Shown here one piece after another: positions 1 through 6,549 of a DNA stretch of 6,631 nucleotides. Source of the stretch: an uncultured Bacilli bacterium (GTDB lineage: Bacteria > Bacillota_I > Bacilli_A > RF39 > UBA660); the NCBI GenBank assembly GCA_947625365.1, contig CANQNZ010000065.1:1-6631 (forward strand), written 5' to 3'. Made by a program: the position numbers and the translations under genes. The notes under the pieces are model-generated. The model worked only from the letters and a program-made list of their open reading frames with translations. It made no database searches and was not told where the DNA came from. The first letter of the stretch is position 1. Each line of letters starts with the position of its first letter.

Positions 1-30
1 CAAGGCTCTTATTATACTTGTTATCATTTA

Positions 31-64
31 AAAATACATAATAACCGGGGTCACTATGTATTTT
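31..64 (+). terminator. AT-rich hairpin, possible terminator of an upstream gene or operator palindrome
   Basis: A perfect 10-bp inverted repeat (AAAATACATA at 31-40, TATGTATTTT at 55-64) brackets a 14-nt loop containing CCGGGG. The 3' arm ends in TTTT and the 5' arm begins with AAAA, so it could work as a weak terminator in either direction. Only one pair of the stem is G-C, which is poor for termination. All three forward frames are open at the window's left edge and stop at 29-31, 39-41 or 64-66, so an upstream gene may end just before or inside the hairpin. Alternatively it is an operator for the promoter at 92-120. Confidence 0.4.
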
Positions 65-91
65 AATTTATTAATAATTTGAATTATTATA

Positions 92-120
92 TTTAAAAAT
101 CTTAACCTAGATGTTATAAT
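92..120 (+). promoter_or_regulatory. Extended -10 promoter of the HAAS-like membrane protein gene
   Basis: A perfect TATAAT lies at 115-120, preceded by TG plus one base (112-114), which is an extended -10. The -35 candidate TTTAAA at 92-97 matches TTGACA at four of six positions with a 17-bp spacer. Transcription would start near 127, giving a leader of about 14 nt that contains only the ribosome binding site AAGGTGA (131-137) before the ATG at 141. Confidence 0.7.
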
Positions 121-140
121 AAGGACGAAAAAGGTGACTT

Positions 141-689
141 ATGAAAAAAGAAGAATTTTTAAATCGTCTAGAAGAAGCTTTAAAAAAACTTAATGATGAA
201 GATAGAAAAAAAATCTTAGGAAGATATAAAGCTACTTTTACTCGTAAAAAGAAAAAAGGAAAAACTGATGAAGAAATAATTGCAGAATTTGGCAATTTTA
301 ATGATTTAGTAAATGGAATTTTAAAAGAACATGGTATAGAAACTCCTGTTCAAGAATCAGCAGGAATAATTGCCGACTTTTTTAAAGAATTTTTAAATGT
401 GGTAGAGCAAATTGTGAAGTATATAACCGAAAAAGACTCTAAAGAGATTATAACGTTAATTATTAAAATAGTATTATCTTTAATTTTAATTAGTTTCTTA
501 AAATTACCAATTTTATTTATAAGAGATTTAGGAACCGGTATTTTAGATTTATTATTTATGCCTTTAAGTACAGTTTTAATTTTTTGCTGGCGTTTTATCT
601 TAGAGTTAGTTTATATTGTTATTGCAATTACTTTATTTATTAAAATATTTAATGCTTTAATAAAACCAAGTGTGAAAAAGAAGAAATAA
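141..689 (+). CDS. HAAS/DUF1700-like small membrane protein
   Basis: A protein of 182 residues. Residues 1-62 follow the HAAS (DUF1700-type) pattern: MKKEEFLNRLEEALKKL, a helix starting at DRKKIL, then KTDEEIIAEFGNFNDLVNGIL, where most family members read roughly EEIAAELGDPEEIA. Members of this family are usually membrane proteins encoded beside PadR-type regulators and linked to envelope or stress signalling. Residues 63-103 form an amphipathic linker. Hydrophobic segments follow at about 104-127, 131-150 and 152-171, and the tail is very basic (KPSVKKKKK). The N-terminal domain is probably cytoplasmic. The ATG at 141 is supported by AAGGTGA three bases upstream. The usually acidic stretch after helix 2 (YEEHF-like) is replaced by RYKATFTRKKKKGK, a charge reversal. 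No PadR gene fits in the 140 bases upstream, so a partner, if any, is elsewhere. The gene has its own promoter and a weak terminator. Family assignment is by pattern only. Confidence 0.75.
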   Translation: MKKEEFLNRLEEALKKLNDEDRKKILGRYKATFTRKKKKGKTDEEIIAEFGNFNDLVNGILKEHGIETPVQESAGIIADFFKEFLNVVEQIVKYITEKDSKEIITLIIKIVLSLILISFLKLPILFIRDLGTGILDLLFMPLSTVLIFCWRFILELVYIVIAITLFIKIFNALIKPSVKKKK

Positions 690-715
690 AGATAATAAAT
701 AAGATAATTAAATTG

Positions 716-750
716 TTTACAAGATAAGTAATTTTTCTTGTAAATTTTTT
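716..750 (+). terminator. Weak rho-independent terminator after the HAAS-like gene
   Basis: TTTACAAGA (716-724) pairs perfectly with TCTTGTAAA (736-744), and six T follow at 745-750. The stem has only two G-C pairs, so read-through into typA is likely. It sits 26 nt after the stop codon at 687-689. Its 3' arm supplies the proposed -35 of the typA promoter. Confidence 0.6.
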
Positions 751-766
751 AATTTGGGTGTATTAT
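738..766 (+). promoter_or_regulatory. Probable typA promoter, nested in the upstream terminator
   Basis: TTGTAA (738-743) matches the -35 consensus at four of six positions, and TATTAT (761-766) matches the -10 at five of six. The spacer is 17 bp. The start would be near 773, leaving about 24 nt of leader with the ribosome binding site AAGGAAG at 783-789. The -35 lies in the 3' arm of the terminator stem. Each box is imperfect, so confidence is moderate. Confidence 0.55.
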
Positions 767-796
767 CTTAAAGACGTTTAAAAAGGAAGTGGAAAT

Positions 797-2599
797 ATGG
801 ATAAAATTATTAATATTGCTGTTGTTGCCCATGTTGATGCCGGAAAGAGTACTTTAGTTGATGCTTTATTAAATCAAAATGGTGTTTTTAGAGCCAATGA
901 AGAAGTAGTCGATTGTGTAATGGATAGTAATGATTTAGAAAGAGAAAGAGGAATTACTATTTATTCTAAAAACTGTGCTATTAATTATAAAGATTATAAG
1001 ATTAATATAGTTGATACTCCAGGTCATGCTGATTTTTCTTCTGAAGTTGAAAGAATTATTAAAACTGTAGATACTGTTATTTTACTTGTAGACTCTGCGG
1101 AAGGACCAATGCCTCAAACTAGGTTTGTTTTAAAAAAAGCTTTAGAGCAAAATTTAAAACCTATTTTATTTATTAATAAAATTGATAAGAAAGATGCTAG
1201 AGCAGAAGAAGTTGTTAATATGACATTTGATTTATTTGTAGAATTAAATGCTACCGATGAACAATTAGATTTCCCAATTATATATGGTTCGGCTCGTGAT
1301 GGAATAGCAAAACTTTCTTTAGATGATGAGGGCAAAGATATTTCACCTCTTCTAGAAACTATAATTCAACATGTTAAACCTTTTGCAGGAAATGAAAATG
1401 ACCCTCTACAATTACAAATATCTCAATTAGGATATGATGATTATATTGGAAGGTTAGGTATAGGACGAGTTAATAAAGGAAAAATTAAAAATGGCGAAAC
1501 AGTTAGTTTAGCAACTAATGATGGAAATATCTCATCTTTTAGAATTTCTAAATTATTTGTAACCGAAGGAATAAAAAAAGTAGAAAAAGATGTGGCTTAT
1601 TATGGTGATATAGTTACTATTGCTGGTTGTGCTGATATTTCTATTGGTGATACTATCTGTGAAAAAGATGTTATTAATCCTCTTCCTCCTATTGAAATAG
1701 AAAAACCTACTTTATCTATGAATTTCTTAGTTAATAATTCTCCATTTGCTGGTAAGAGTGGTAAATTTTTAACTAATCGTCATATAAAAGAAAGACTTGA
1801 TAAAGAGCTAGAAACTAATGTAGGACTAGAAGTGGAAGAGCTTCCTAATGCTGATGGTTTTAAAGTGTCTGGACGTGGAGAATTACATTTATCTATTTTA
1901 CTGGAAAACATGCGCCGTGAAGGTTATGAGCTTTCTGTTTCCAAACCAGAAGTATTATATAAAGATATAAATGGGCAAAAATGTGAACCATTTGAAATTG
2001 TAATTATTAACTGTCCTGATGAATATTCGGGAACAATTATTAATGATTTACAAGAACGTAAAGCAATATTAATGAATATATCTAATACTGAAGATAACTA
2101 TACTCATTTAGAGTTTTCTGCTCCTACCCGTGGTTTGATTGGTTATCGTAGTGCCTTTATTACTAATACTAAAGGAGAAGGCATTATGTTACGTAGTTTT
2201 GATAGTTATAAACCTTATGTAGGCGAAATAAGTGGACGTAAAAACGGAGTGCTTGTTTCGATGGAAAATGGTAAAACTTTAGGTTTCTCTTTATATAATT
2301 TGCAAGAAAGAGGAACAATGATTGTAGAGCCAGCGACAGATGTTTATGTAGGTATGATTGTAGGAATTAACAATCGTGATAACGATTTAAATGTTAATCC
2401 TTGTAAAAATAAACAACTGACTAATACTAGAGCTAGTGGTAGTGATGATGCTATAGCTTTAGTTAAACCAAAGAAGTTTACCTTAGAAGAAGCTTTAGAA
2501 TTTATTGAAGAAGATGAACTTGTGGAAATAACTCCTGATGAAATTAGACTTCGTAAAAAAATATTAGACCCCAAAGATAGATTTAGAGATAATAGATAA
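797..2599 (+). CDS. typA: Ribosome-associated translational GTPase TypA/BipA
   Basis: A protein of 600 residues, close to the family's usual 600-615. It is a ribosome-binding GTPase of the EF-G/LepA class; family members act in 50S assembly and in stress or low-temperature growth. G motifs are all present: G1 AHVDAGKST (11-19), G2 RERGITI (49-55, with T54), G3 DTPGHADF (73-80, catalytic His77), G4 NKID (127-130) and G5 GSA (164-166). The beta-barrel domain II is about 200-290 (YGDIVTIAG, ISIGDTI). Domain III is about 305-382 with SGRGELHLSILLENMRREG. The domain V-like region (395-475) carries APTRGLIGYRS. The TypA-specific C-terminal domain (about 480-595) has GRKNGVLVS, GMIVGINNRDNDL and LTNTRASGSDD, which separates it from EF-G, LepA and TetM. 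The ATG follows AAGGAAG at 783-789. G1 has Ala15 where most BipA proteins have His (AHVDHGKTT). It shares a transcript with the gene 14 nt downstream. Confidence 0.97.
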   Translation: MDKIINIAVVAHVDAGKSTLVDALLNQNGVFRANEEVVDCVMDSNDLERERGITIYSKNCAINYKDYKINIVDTPGHADFSSEVERIIKTVDTVILLVDSAEGPMPQTRFVLKKALEQNLKPILFINKIDKKDARAEEVVNMTFDLFVELNATDEQLDFPIIYGSARDGIAKLSLDDEGKDISPLLETIIQHVKPFAGNENDPLQLQISQLGYDDYIGRLGIGRVNKGKIKNGETVSLATNDGNISSFRISKLFVTEGIKKVEKDVAYYGDIVTIAGCADISIGDTICEKDVINPLPPIEIEKPTLSMNFLVNNSPFAGKSGKFLTNRHIKERLDKELETNVGLEVEELPNADGFKVSGRGELHLSILLENMRREGYELSVSKPEVLYKDINGQKCEPFEIVIINCPDEYSGTIINDLQERKAILMNISNTEDNYTHLEFSAPTRGLIGYRSAFITNTKGEGIMLRSFDSYKPYVGEISGRKNGVLVSMENGKTLGFSLYNLQERGTMIVEPATDVYVGMIVGINNRDNDLNVNPCKNKQLTNTRASGSDDAIALVKPKKFTLEEALEFIEEDELVEITPDEIRLRKKILDPKDRFRDNR

Positions 2600-2613
2600 A
2601 AATTGGAGGGGTT

Positions 2614-3429
2614 ATGGTAATACGCGAGATAAGTAAAGAGGATATTAGTTTTTTCAATTATATTTTAGATGATATTTATTCTGCCTTACAAAAAGACTAT
2701 ATCGAAACAATTTATGTGGCTTTGTCAGGTGATAGAAAAATTTATGTTGTTAAAGATTTAAATCGCATATTTTGTTATGAATTAAAAGAGGGACAAATAA
2801 GTTGTAGTTATTTAAACTTAGATAATGATAAATTAGTTGGTTATGGCACTAATGAAATTGTTTATAATATAAAAAAATCTGAATATGTTATAACTGATTT
2901 TGTTTCTTCTAAAAAATATTCATTAGAAACTACAACGCAAGAAAATGATTTTAGAGGATTGATATATACTGAAAAAGATGATATAACAAATAAACATATA
3001 TTTTTAAGTTATTCCACTAGAGTAGTAGGCAATTATGTTAATCCATATTATTTAAATGAACCAGTTTCAATTGGTTATCGTCACAAATTTAAAGTAAGTC
3101 GTTATGTTTCATATAATTATAATATTAATCCTAATCTATATATGTATAATATTATAAAAGAGCAAGGGTTATTAGATTACTTACATAATAAAGATTTAAT
3201 TAATTATAATGCTTATTTTTATTATATGTGGCCGTTTGTCTTAGGAAAAAGATATAAATATGGCGATATTGTAAGGAAATTAGAATTGCCACCGCTAAAT
3301 GAAGATATTTTTAATTTTTATAATGGAGTAGATAAAACTTTTAATTTTTATGAGCAGTTAACTTTAGATGTTTTAAATTATGAAAAAGAAAGACCTAAAG
3401 AACATTCTAGAATTTATTTTCATCAATAA
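2614..3429 (+). CDS. Unrecognised tyrosine-rich protein downstream of typA
   Basis: I do not recognise this 271-residue protein. It starts 14 nt after the typA stop, with an excellent ribosome binding site (GGAGGGG, 2605-2611) and no promoter or terminator between, so it is co-transcribed with typA. There is no signal peptide and no clear membrane span, suggesting a cytosolic protein. By my count 33 residues are tyrosine (about 12%), with clusters at 141-146 (YVNPYY), 164-178 and 198-216 (YNAYFYYMWPF... RYKYG). The N-terminal half (30-120) alternates short hydrophobic and polar runs, as in beta strands (IYVALSGDRKIYVVKD). The C-terminal part (172-260) looks helical. Two cysteines are at 54 and 64. 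An in-frame FNFY repeat lies at about 233-246. The opening VIREISKEDI resembles a GNAT acetyltransferase start, but no acetyl-CoA motif follows. Uninterrupted length, codon use like its neighbours and a strong binding site argue that it is a real gene. Function unknown. Confidence 0.85.
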   Translation: MVIREISKEDISFFNYILDDIYSALQKDYIETIYVALSGDRKIYVVKDLNRIFCYELKEGQISCSYLNLDNDKLVGYGTNEIVYNIKKSEYVITDFVSSKKYSLETTTQENDFRGLIYTEKDDITNKHIFLSYSTRVVGNYVNPYYLNEPVSIGYRHKFKVSRYVSYNYNINPNLYMYNIIKEQGLLDYLHNKDLINYNAYFYYMWPFVLGKRYKYGDIVRKLELPPLNEDIFNFYNGVDKTFNFYEQLTLDVLNYEKERPKEHSRIYFHQ

Positions 3430-3458
3430 TTGATTTTTATAATTAAAAAATGTATACT
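3430..3458 (+). promoter_or_regulatory. lysS promoter
   Basis: TTGATT (3430-3435, four of six) and TATACT (3453-3458, five of six) are separated by exactly 17 bp. The -35 begins at the base after the preceding stop codon. The start would be near 3465, leaving about 18 nt of leader holding only GGAG (3470-3473). No terminator precedes it, so lysS can be read both from here and from typA. Confidence 0.65.
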
Positions 3459-3482
3459 AAAAACAAATTGGAGTTGATTTAA

Positions 3483-4967
3483 ATGCGTGAATTTAGTGAA
3501 CAAGAATTAGTTAGAAGAGAAAAATTAAATAAGCTGAAAGAACTTAATGTCGAGCCGTTTGGAAGTAAGTTTGAACGTGATGCTTATGCTTTAGATTTAA
3601 AAGAAAAATATGCAGATGTTTTACATGATGAATTTGAAAACATGGATGATATGGCTACAGTAGCAGGACGAATTATGTTTATTCGTAAAATGGGTAAAGC
3701 TTCTTTTTTCTCTATAAAAGATAAAACTGGTTCTATTCAAATTTATATTTCTATTAACGATGTTGGCCCAGAAGCATATGACTTATTTAAAAGTGCTGAC
3801 ATTGGTGATATAGTAGGGGTTTATGGAAAAGTTATGAAAACTAAAACCGGAGAAGTTACGATTAAATGTTTAAAATACACGCATTTAGTAAAAGCTTTAA
3901 GACCTCTTCCTGAAAAATTCCATGGTCTTACCGATATTGAGGAAAGATATCGTCGTCGTTATGTTGATTTAATTATGAATGACGAATCTAAGAATATTGC
4001 ATTTTTACGTCCTAGAATAATTAAGTGTATTCGTAATTTTATGGATGAGCAAGGATATACAGAAGTAGAGACTCCTATATTATCTACTCTTTTAACAGGG
4101 GCTTCAGCAAGACCATTTATTACACATCATAATACCCAAAATCTAGATATGTATCTTCGTATTGCTTTAGAACTACCTTTAAAAAGATTGTTAGTAGGTG
4201 GTATGGAAGCGGTTTATGAAATAGGTAGAGTATTTCGTAATGAAGGAATGGACCCTAAACATAATCCAGAATTTACTTTAATGGAAGCGTATTTAGCTTA
4301 TAGTGATTTAGAAGGAATGATGGATTTAACGGAAAAAATGTTTACTAAAGTTGCTAAAGAAGTATTTAATAAAATGGAATATAATTTTGCTGGACATGTT
4401 ATAAATTTAGAAGGGCCTTGGCAAAGAATAAGTATGGTTGAAGCTATTAAAAAAGAAACAGGTATTGATTTTAAAAAAGAAATGAGCCTAGAAGAAGCTT
4501 TAAAATTAGCTAAAGAACATCAAATTGAAGTAGAAGAACATGAAAAAACAGTAGGACATATTATTAATTTATTCTTTGAAAAATATGTAGAAGAAACTTT
4601 AATACAACCAACATTCCTTTATGGGCATCCTATTGAGATATCTCCTTTGACGAAGAAAGACCCAGAAGATGCTCGTTTTACTCAACGCTTTGAATTATTT
4701 ATTGCTGGTAAAGAGTTTGCTAATGCTTATACTGAGTTAAATGACCCAATTGACCAATTAGAAAGATTTGAAGAACAATTAAAAGAAAAAGATTTAGGTA
4801 ATGAAGAAGCTAATGATATAGATATGGATTTTATCGAAGCTTTAGAATACGGAATGCCTCCTGCTGGAGGAATTGGTTATGGTATAGATAGAATGTGTAT
4901 GTTATTTTTAGAACAAGACTCTATTCGTGATGTATTACTATTTCCGACGATGAAAGAAAGAAATTAA
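3483..4967 (+). CDS. lysS: Lysyl-tRNA synthetase, class II
   Basis: A protein of 494 residues, normal for bacterial class II LysRS. It joins lysine to tRNA-Lys in the cytosol using ATP. An N-terminal helix (1-25) precedes an OB-fold anticodon-binding domain (about 55-140: VAGRIMFIRKMGKASFFSIKD, IYGK-like VGVYGKV). The linker YRRRYVDLIMN (156-166) is typical. Catalytic motif 1 lies near 177-200 (RPRIIKCIRNFMDEQGYTEV, then ETPIL). The lysine-site region ASARPFITHHN is at 207-217. Motif 2 is EIGRVFRNEGMDPKHNPEFT (246-265), and motif 3 is PPAGGIGYGIDRMCMLF (459-475). Lysine- and ATP-site strands EISPLTK (385-391) and FANAYTELNDP (412-422) are also present. The loop before ASARPF reads LTGA rather than the common PGGA. 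The ATG follows GGAG at 3470-3473 with nine bases between. A full terminator follows. The 53-nt upstream gap leaves no room for a T-box leader. Confidence 0.98.
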   Translation: MREFSEQELVRREKLNKLKELNVEPFGSKFERDAYALDLKEKYADVLHDEFENMDDMATVAGRIMFIRKMGKASFFSIKDKTGSIQIYISINDVGPEAYDLFKSADIGDIVGVYGKVMKTKTGEVTIKCLKYTHLVKALRPLPEKFHGLTDIEERYRRRYVDLIMNDESKNIAFLRPRIIKCIRNFMDEQGYTEVETPILSTLLTGASARPFITHHNTQNLDMYLRIALELPLKRLLVGGMEAVYEIGRVFRNEGMDPKHNPEFTLMEAYLAYSDLEGMMDLTEKMFTKVAKEVFNKMEYNFAGHVINLEGPWQRISMVEAIKKETGIDFKKEMSLEEALKLAKEHQIEVEEHEKTVGHIINLFFEKYVEETLIQPTFLYGHPIEISPLTKKDPEDARFTQRFELFIAGKEFANAYTELNDPIDQLERFEEQLKEKDLGNEEANDIDMDFIEALEYGMPPAGGIGYGIDRMCMLFLEQDSIRDVLLFPTMKERN

Positions 4968-4979
4968 AAATTGAATTTC

Positions 4980-5029
4980 AGAGAATGTGAAGGGTTTTCA
5001 CTTGGAAATACTTTGCATTTTCTTTTTTT
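4980..5029 (+). terminator. Strong rho-independent terminator after lysS
   Basis: Bases 4980-4992 pair with 5011-5023 as a continuous 13-bp RNA stem. Three pairs are G-U wobbles (4983/5020, 4988/5015, 4989/5014), so the symmetry is easily missed at DNA level. An inner stem TTTC (4996-4999) with GAAA (5005-5008) closes a 5-nt loop. The T run 5023-5029 follows directly. It starts 13 nt after the lysS stop and separates lysS from the transporter gene. Confidence 0.8.
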
Positions 5030-5039
5030 GTGGTATAAT
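5012..5039 (+). promoter_or_regulatory. Extended -10 promoter of the transporter gene, nested in the terminator
   Basis: TGGTATAAT (5031-5039) is a perfect extended -10. The -35 candidate TTTGCA (5012-5017, four of six) lies 16 bp upstream, inside the 3' arm of the lysS terminator stem. The start would be near 5046, giving a leader of about 17 nt dominated by the strong ribosome binding site GGGAGG (5050-5055). Confidence 0.75.
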
Positions 5040-5062
5040 TTTAATTAGAGGGAGGAAAAAAA

Positions 5063-6508
5063 ATGAAAAAAGGTATGTTTAAAAAATATGACTTATTCAA
5101 AATTGTAGGTATAACAATTTTACTTGCTGCTATACTTACATGGATAATTCCTATTGGTCAATATACGGGAAGTGAAATGTATATTGGTGAGATAAATCGT
5201 ATTGGAATTGCTAATTTATTCTTTACTGGTATATATTCTTTAAGCACTTTATTATATCAAGTTACATTCTTACTTGTTTTAGGTGGCTTTTATGGACTTC
5301 TTTCTAGTATAGATGCCTATAAAGGATTTATCGAAAAAGTTGTAAACAAATTGAAAGGAAAAGAGTTACCATTTATCTTAATTACATCATTTGTTTTTGC
5401 GGGGCTTGCTTCAATTAGTAGTGATATTTATCCATTATTAGTATTTACTCCACTATTTATCACAATTATATTAAATTTAAAAATGGATAAAATTACCGCA
5501 TTATGTACTACTTTTGGTTCAATATTAGTTGGTAAATTAGGGGCAACATATAGTAATTATGTTTTCGGGTATATTAATTCATATTTCAGTATGGGATTTA
5601 ATACCGAAATTATCACTAAAGTTGCTATCTTTGTGCTAGCATTTGTATTATTTAATTTCTTCAATTTATTACATTCTAAAGAAACTTTAAAGAAGAAAAA
5701 TAATAAAGATGTAGCAAATGAAGATAAATTTGCCGTTGTAGTTGAAGAGAAAAAGGGTAAAAAAGGAAATACTAAAGTTTGGCCATTAGTTGTAATACTT
5801 GCCTTTGTATTAGTAATTCAATTATTAGGTTATATTAATTGGAAAACTTCATTTGGTATAGATATTTTTGATAAATTTCATAAATGGTTATTAGGTATTA
5901 AAATTGGTGACCATGCTATATTCTCTTACATTTTAGGTACTGAAGAAATGGGCGTTGTTCAAGCATTTGGCATGTGGTCATTATTTAATATTCAAATTAT
6001 TATGATAATTGCTTCAATTGTTCTTGCTATAGCTTATAAAGTTAACTTTGATAAATTAATTGGTACATTTATTGAAGGCGCTAAAAAGATGTGCAGAATT
6101 GTTTTACTATTAGTTTTAATTTATGTAGTATTTGTTATTACTAACTTAAGCCCAATAGTACCTACAATCGTTGATTGGATTATAGGTTTAACAAAACATT
6201 TCAATATTTATTTAGCTTCTTTAGCTTCAATGATTGCTTCAATATTTAATGTTGACTTAGATTTTGTTGCTTATAGTTTAGGACAATTCTATGTAGCATC
6301 TGCTGGAAGTTATTCTAATGTTGCTGCATTAATTATGAGCTCAATGCATGGCTTTGTTGGTTTCTTTGCTCCGACAAGTGCAATGTTAATGATTGGTCTT
6401 GCATACCTAAACATTCCTTACAAAGAATGGATGAAATACATCTGGCGCTTCTTGGTAGGAATGCTTGCAGGATTATTAATAATCTTTACTATTGTAAGAT
6501 TTCTATAG
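5063..6508 (+). CDS. YfcC/DcuC-family membrane carrier, substrate unknown
   Basis: A polytopic membrane protein of 481 residues, the usual length for the YfcC/DcuC branch of the ion transporter superfamily (C4-dicarboxylate, short-chain fatty acid, and arginine/ornithine-type carriers). The N-terminus KIVGITILLAAILTWIIPIG (13-32) matches the family's first segment, which ends in a TWhhPhG pattern. Further hydrophobic segments lie near 60-80, 103-138, 146-172, 184-203, 238-257, 305-325, 345-360, 380-396, 418-449 and 458-479, about 11-12 in total. The C-terminal signature APTSAMLMIGLAYLNIPYKEW (from 436) corresponds to the family's TPTSGVLM...PYGKWLKFVW region. A charged cytoplasmic loop, rich in Lys and Glu, spans about 204-237 and divides the protein into two halves. 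No signal peptide apart from the first membrane segment. GGAGG seven bases before the ATG sets the start. It stands alone between two terminators. The substrate cannot be read from the sequence; uptake or exchange of an organic or amino acid is inference from the family. Confidence 0.8.
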   Translation: MKKGMFKKYDLFKIVGITILLAAILTWIIPIGQYTGSEMYIGEINRIGIANLFFTGIYSLSTLLYQVTFLLVLGGFYGLLSSIDAYKGFIEKVVNKLKGKELPFILITSFVFAGLASISSDIYPLLVFTPLFITIILNLKMDKITALCTTFGSILVGKLGATYSNYVFGYINSYFSMGFNTEIITKVAIFVLAFVLFNFFNLLHSKETLKKKNNKDVANEDKFAVVVEEKKGKKGNTKVWPLVVILAFVLVIQLLGYINWKTSFGIDIFDKFHKWLLGIKIGDHAIFSYILGTEEMGVVQAFGMWSLFNIQIIMIIASIVLAIAYKVNFDKLIGTFIEGAKKMCRIVLLLVLIYVVFVITNLSPIVPTIVDWIIGLTKHFNIYLASLASMIASIFNVDLDFVAYSLGQFYVASAGSYSNVAALIMSSMHGFVGFFAPTSAMLMIGLAYLNIPYKEWMKYIWRFLVGMLAGLLIIFTIVRFL

Positions 6509-6518
6509 TTAAATAATT

Positions 6519-6547
6519 AAGAAGGTATGTAAATATCTTCTTTTTTT
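6519..6547 (+). terminator. Compact GNRA-loop terminator after the transporter gene
   Basis: GAAGGTAT (6521-6528) pairs with ATATCTTC (6533-6540), with one G-U pair (6525/6536), around the loop GTAA, a stable GNRA tetraloop in RNA. Flanking A6519-A6520 can extend the stem into the T run 6541-6547. It lies just after the TAG stop at 6506-6508. Confidence 0.85.
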
Positions 6548-6549
6548 AC

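Larger units (their letters stand above)
700..770. repeat. 9-bp inverted repeat flanking the terminator and covering the typA -10
   Basis: TAAGATAAT (700-708) and ATTATCTTA (762-770) are perfect inverted copies that bracket the hairpin at 716-744. The right copy overlaps most of the proposed typA -10 (761-766). The core AAGATAA also occurs directly at 689-695 and 721-727, giving three direct and one inverted copy within 82 bases. In AT-rich DNA part of this could be chance; it could also be a protein-binding array or an alternative RNA fold. Confidence 0.35.

Noticed and set aside
1..31. A possible C-terminal tail of an upstream membrane protein (KALIILVII then stop at 29-31).
   Set aside because: All three forward frames are open at the edge for 9-21 codons, so nothing selects this one.
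11..39. TATAAT on the minus strand (bases 16 to 11), a possible divergent promoter.
   Set aside because: No acceptable -35 at 16-18 bp spacing and no extended -10; expected by chance in AT-rich DNA.
26..100. Direct repeat ATTTAAAAAT at 26-35 and 91-100.
   Set aside because: Low-complexity A/T sequence; two copies are expected by chance at this composition.
107..2574. Open frames on the minus strand inside the HAAS-like gene and typA (107-295, 1114-1335, 2344-2574).
   Set aside because: They are Ser/Phe/Leu-rich antisense shadows of well-supported plus-strand genes with no binding sites of their own.
2614..2680. The opening VIREISKEDI of the unknown protein looks like a GNAT acetyltransferase N-terminus.
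   Set aside because: No acetyl-CoA binding motif (Q/R-x-x-G-x-G/A) or GNAT beta-strand pattern follows in the remaining 260 residues.
3430..3482. A lysine riboswitch or T-box upstream of lysS.
   Set aside because: The gap is 53 nt, already filled by a promoter and a ribosome binding site, and has no hairpin array.
141..6508. Use of the mycoplasma genetic code (TGA for Trp).
   Set aside because: All tryptophans are TGG, the frames are full length without TGA, and stops are TAA or TAG, so the standard bacterial code fits.
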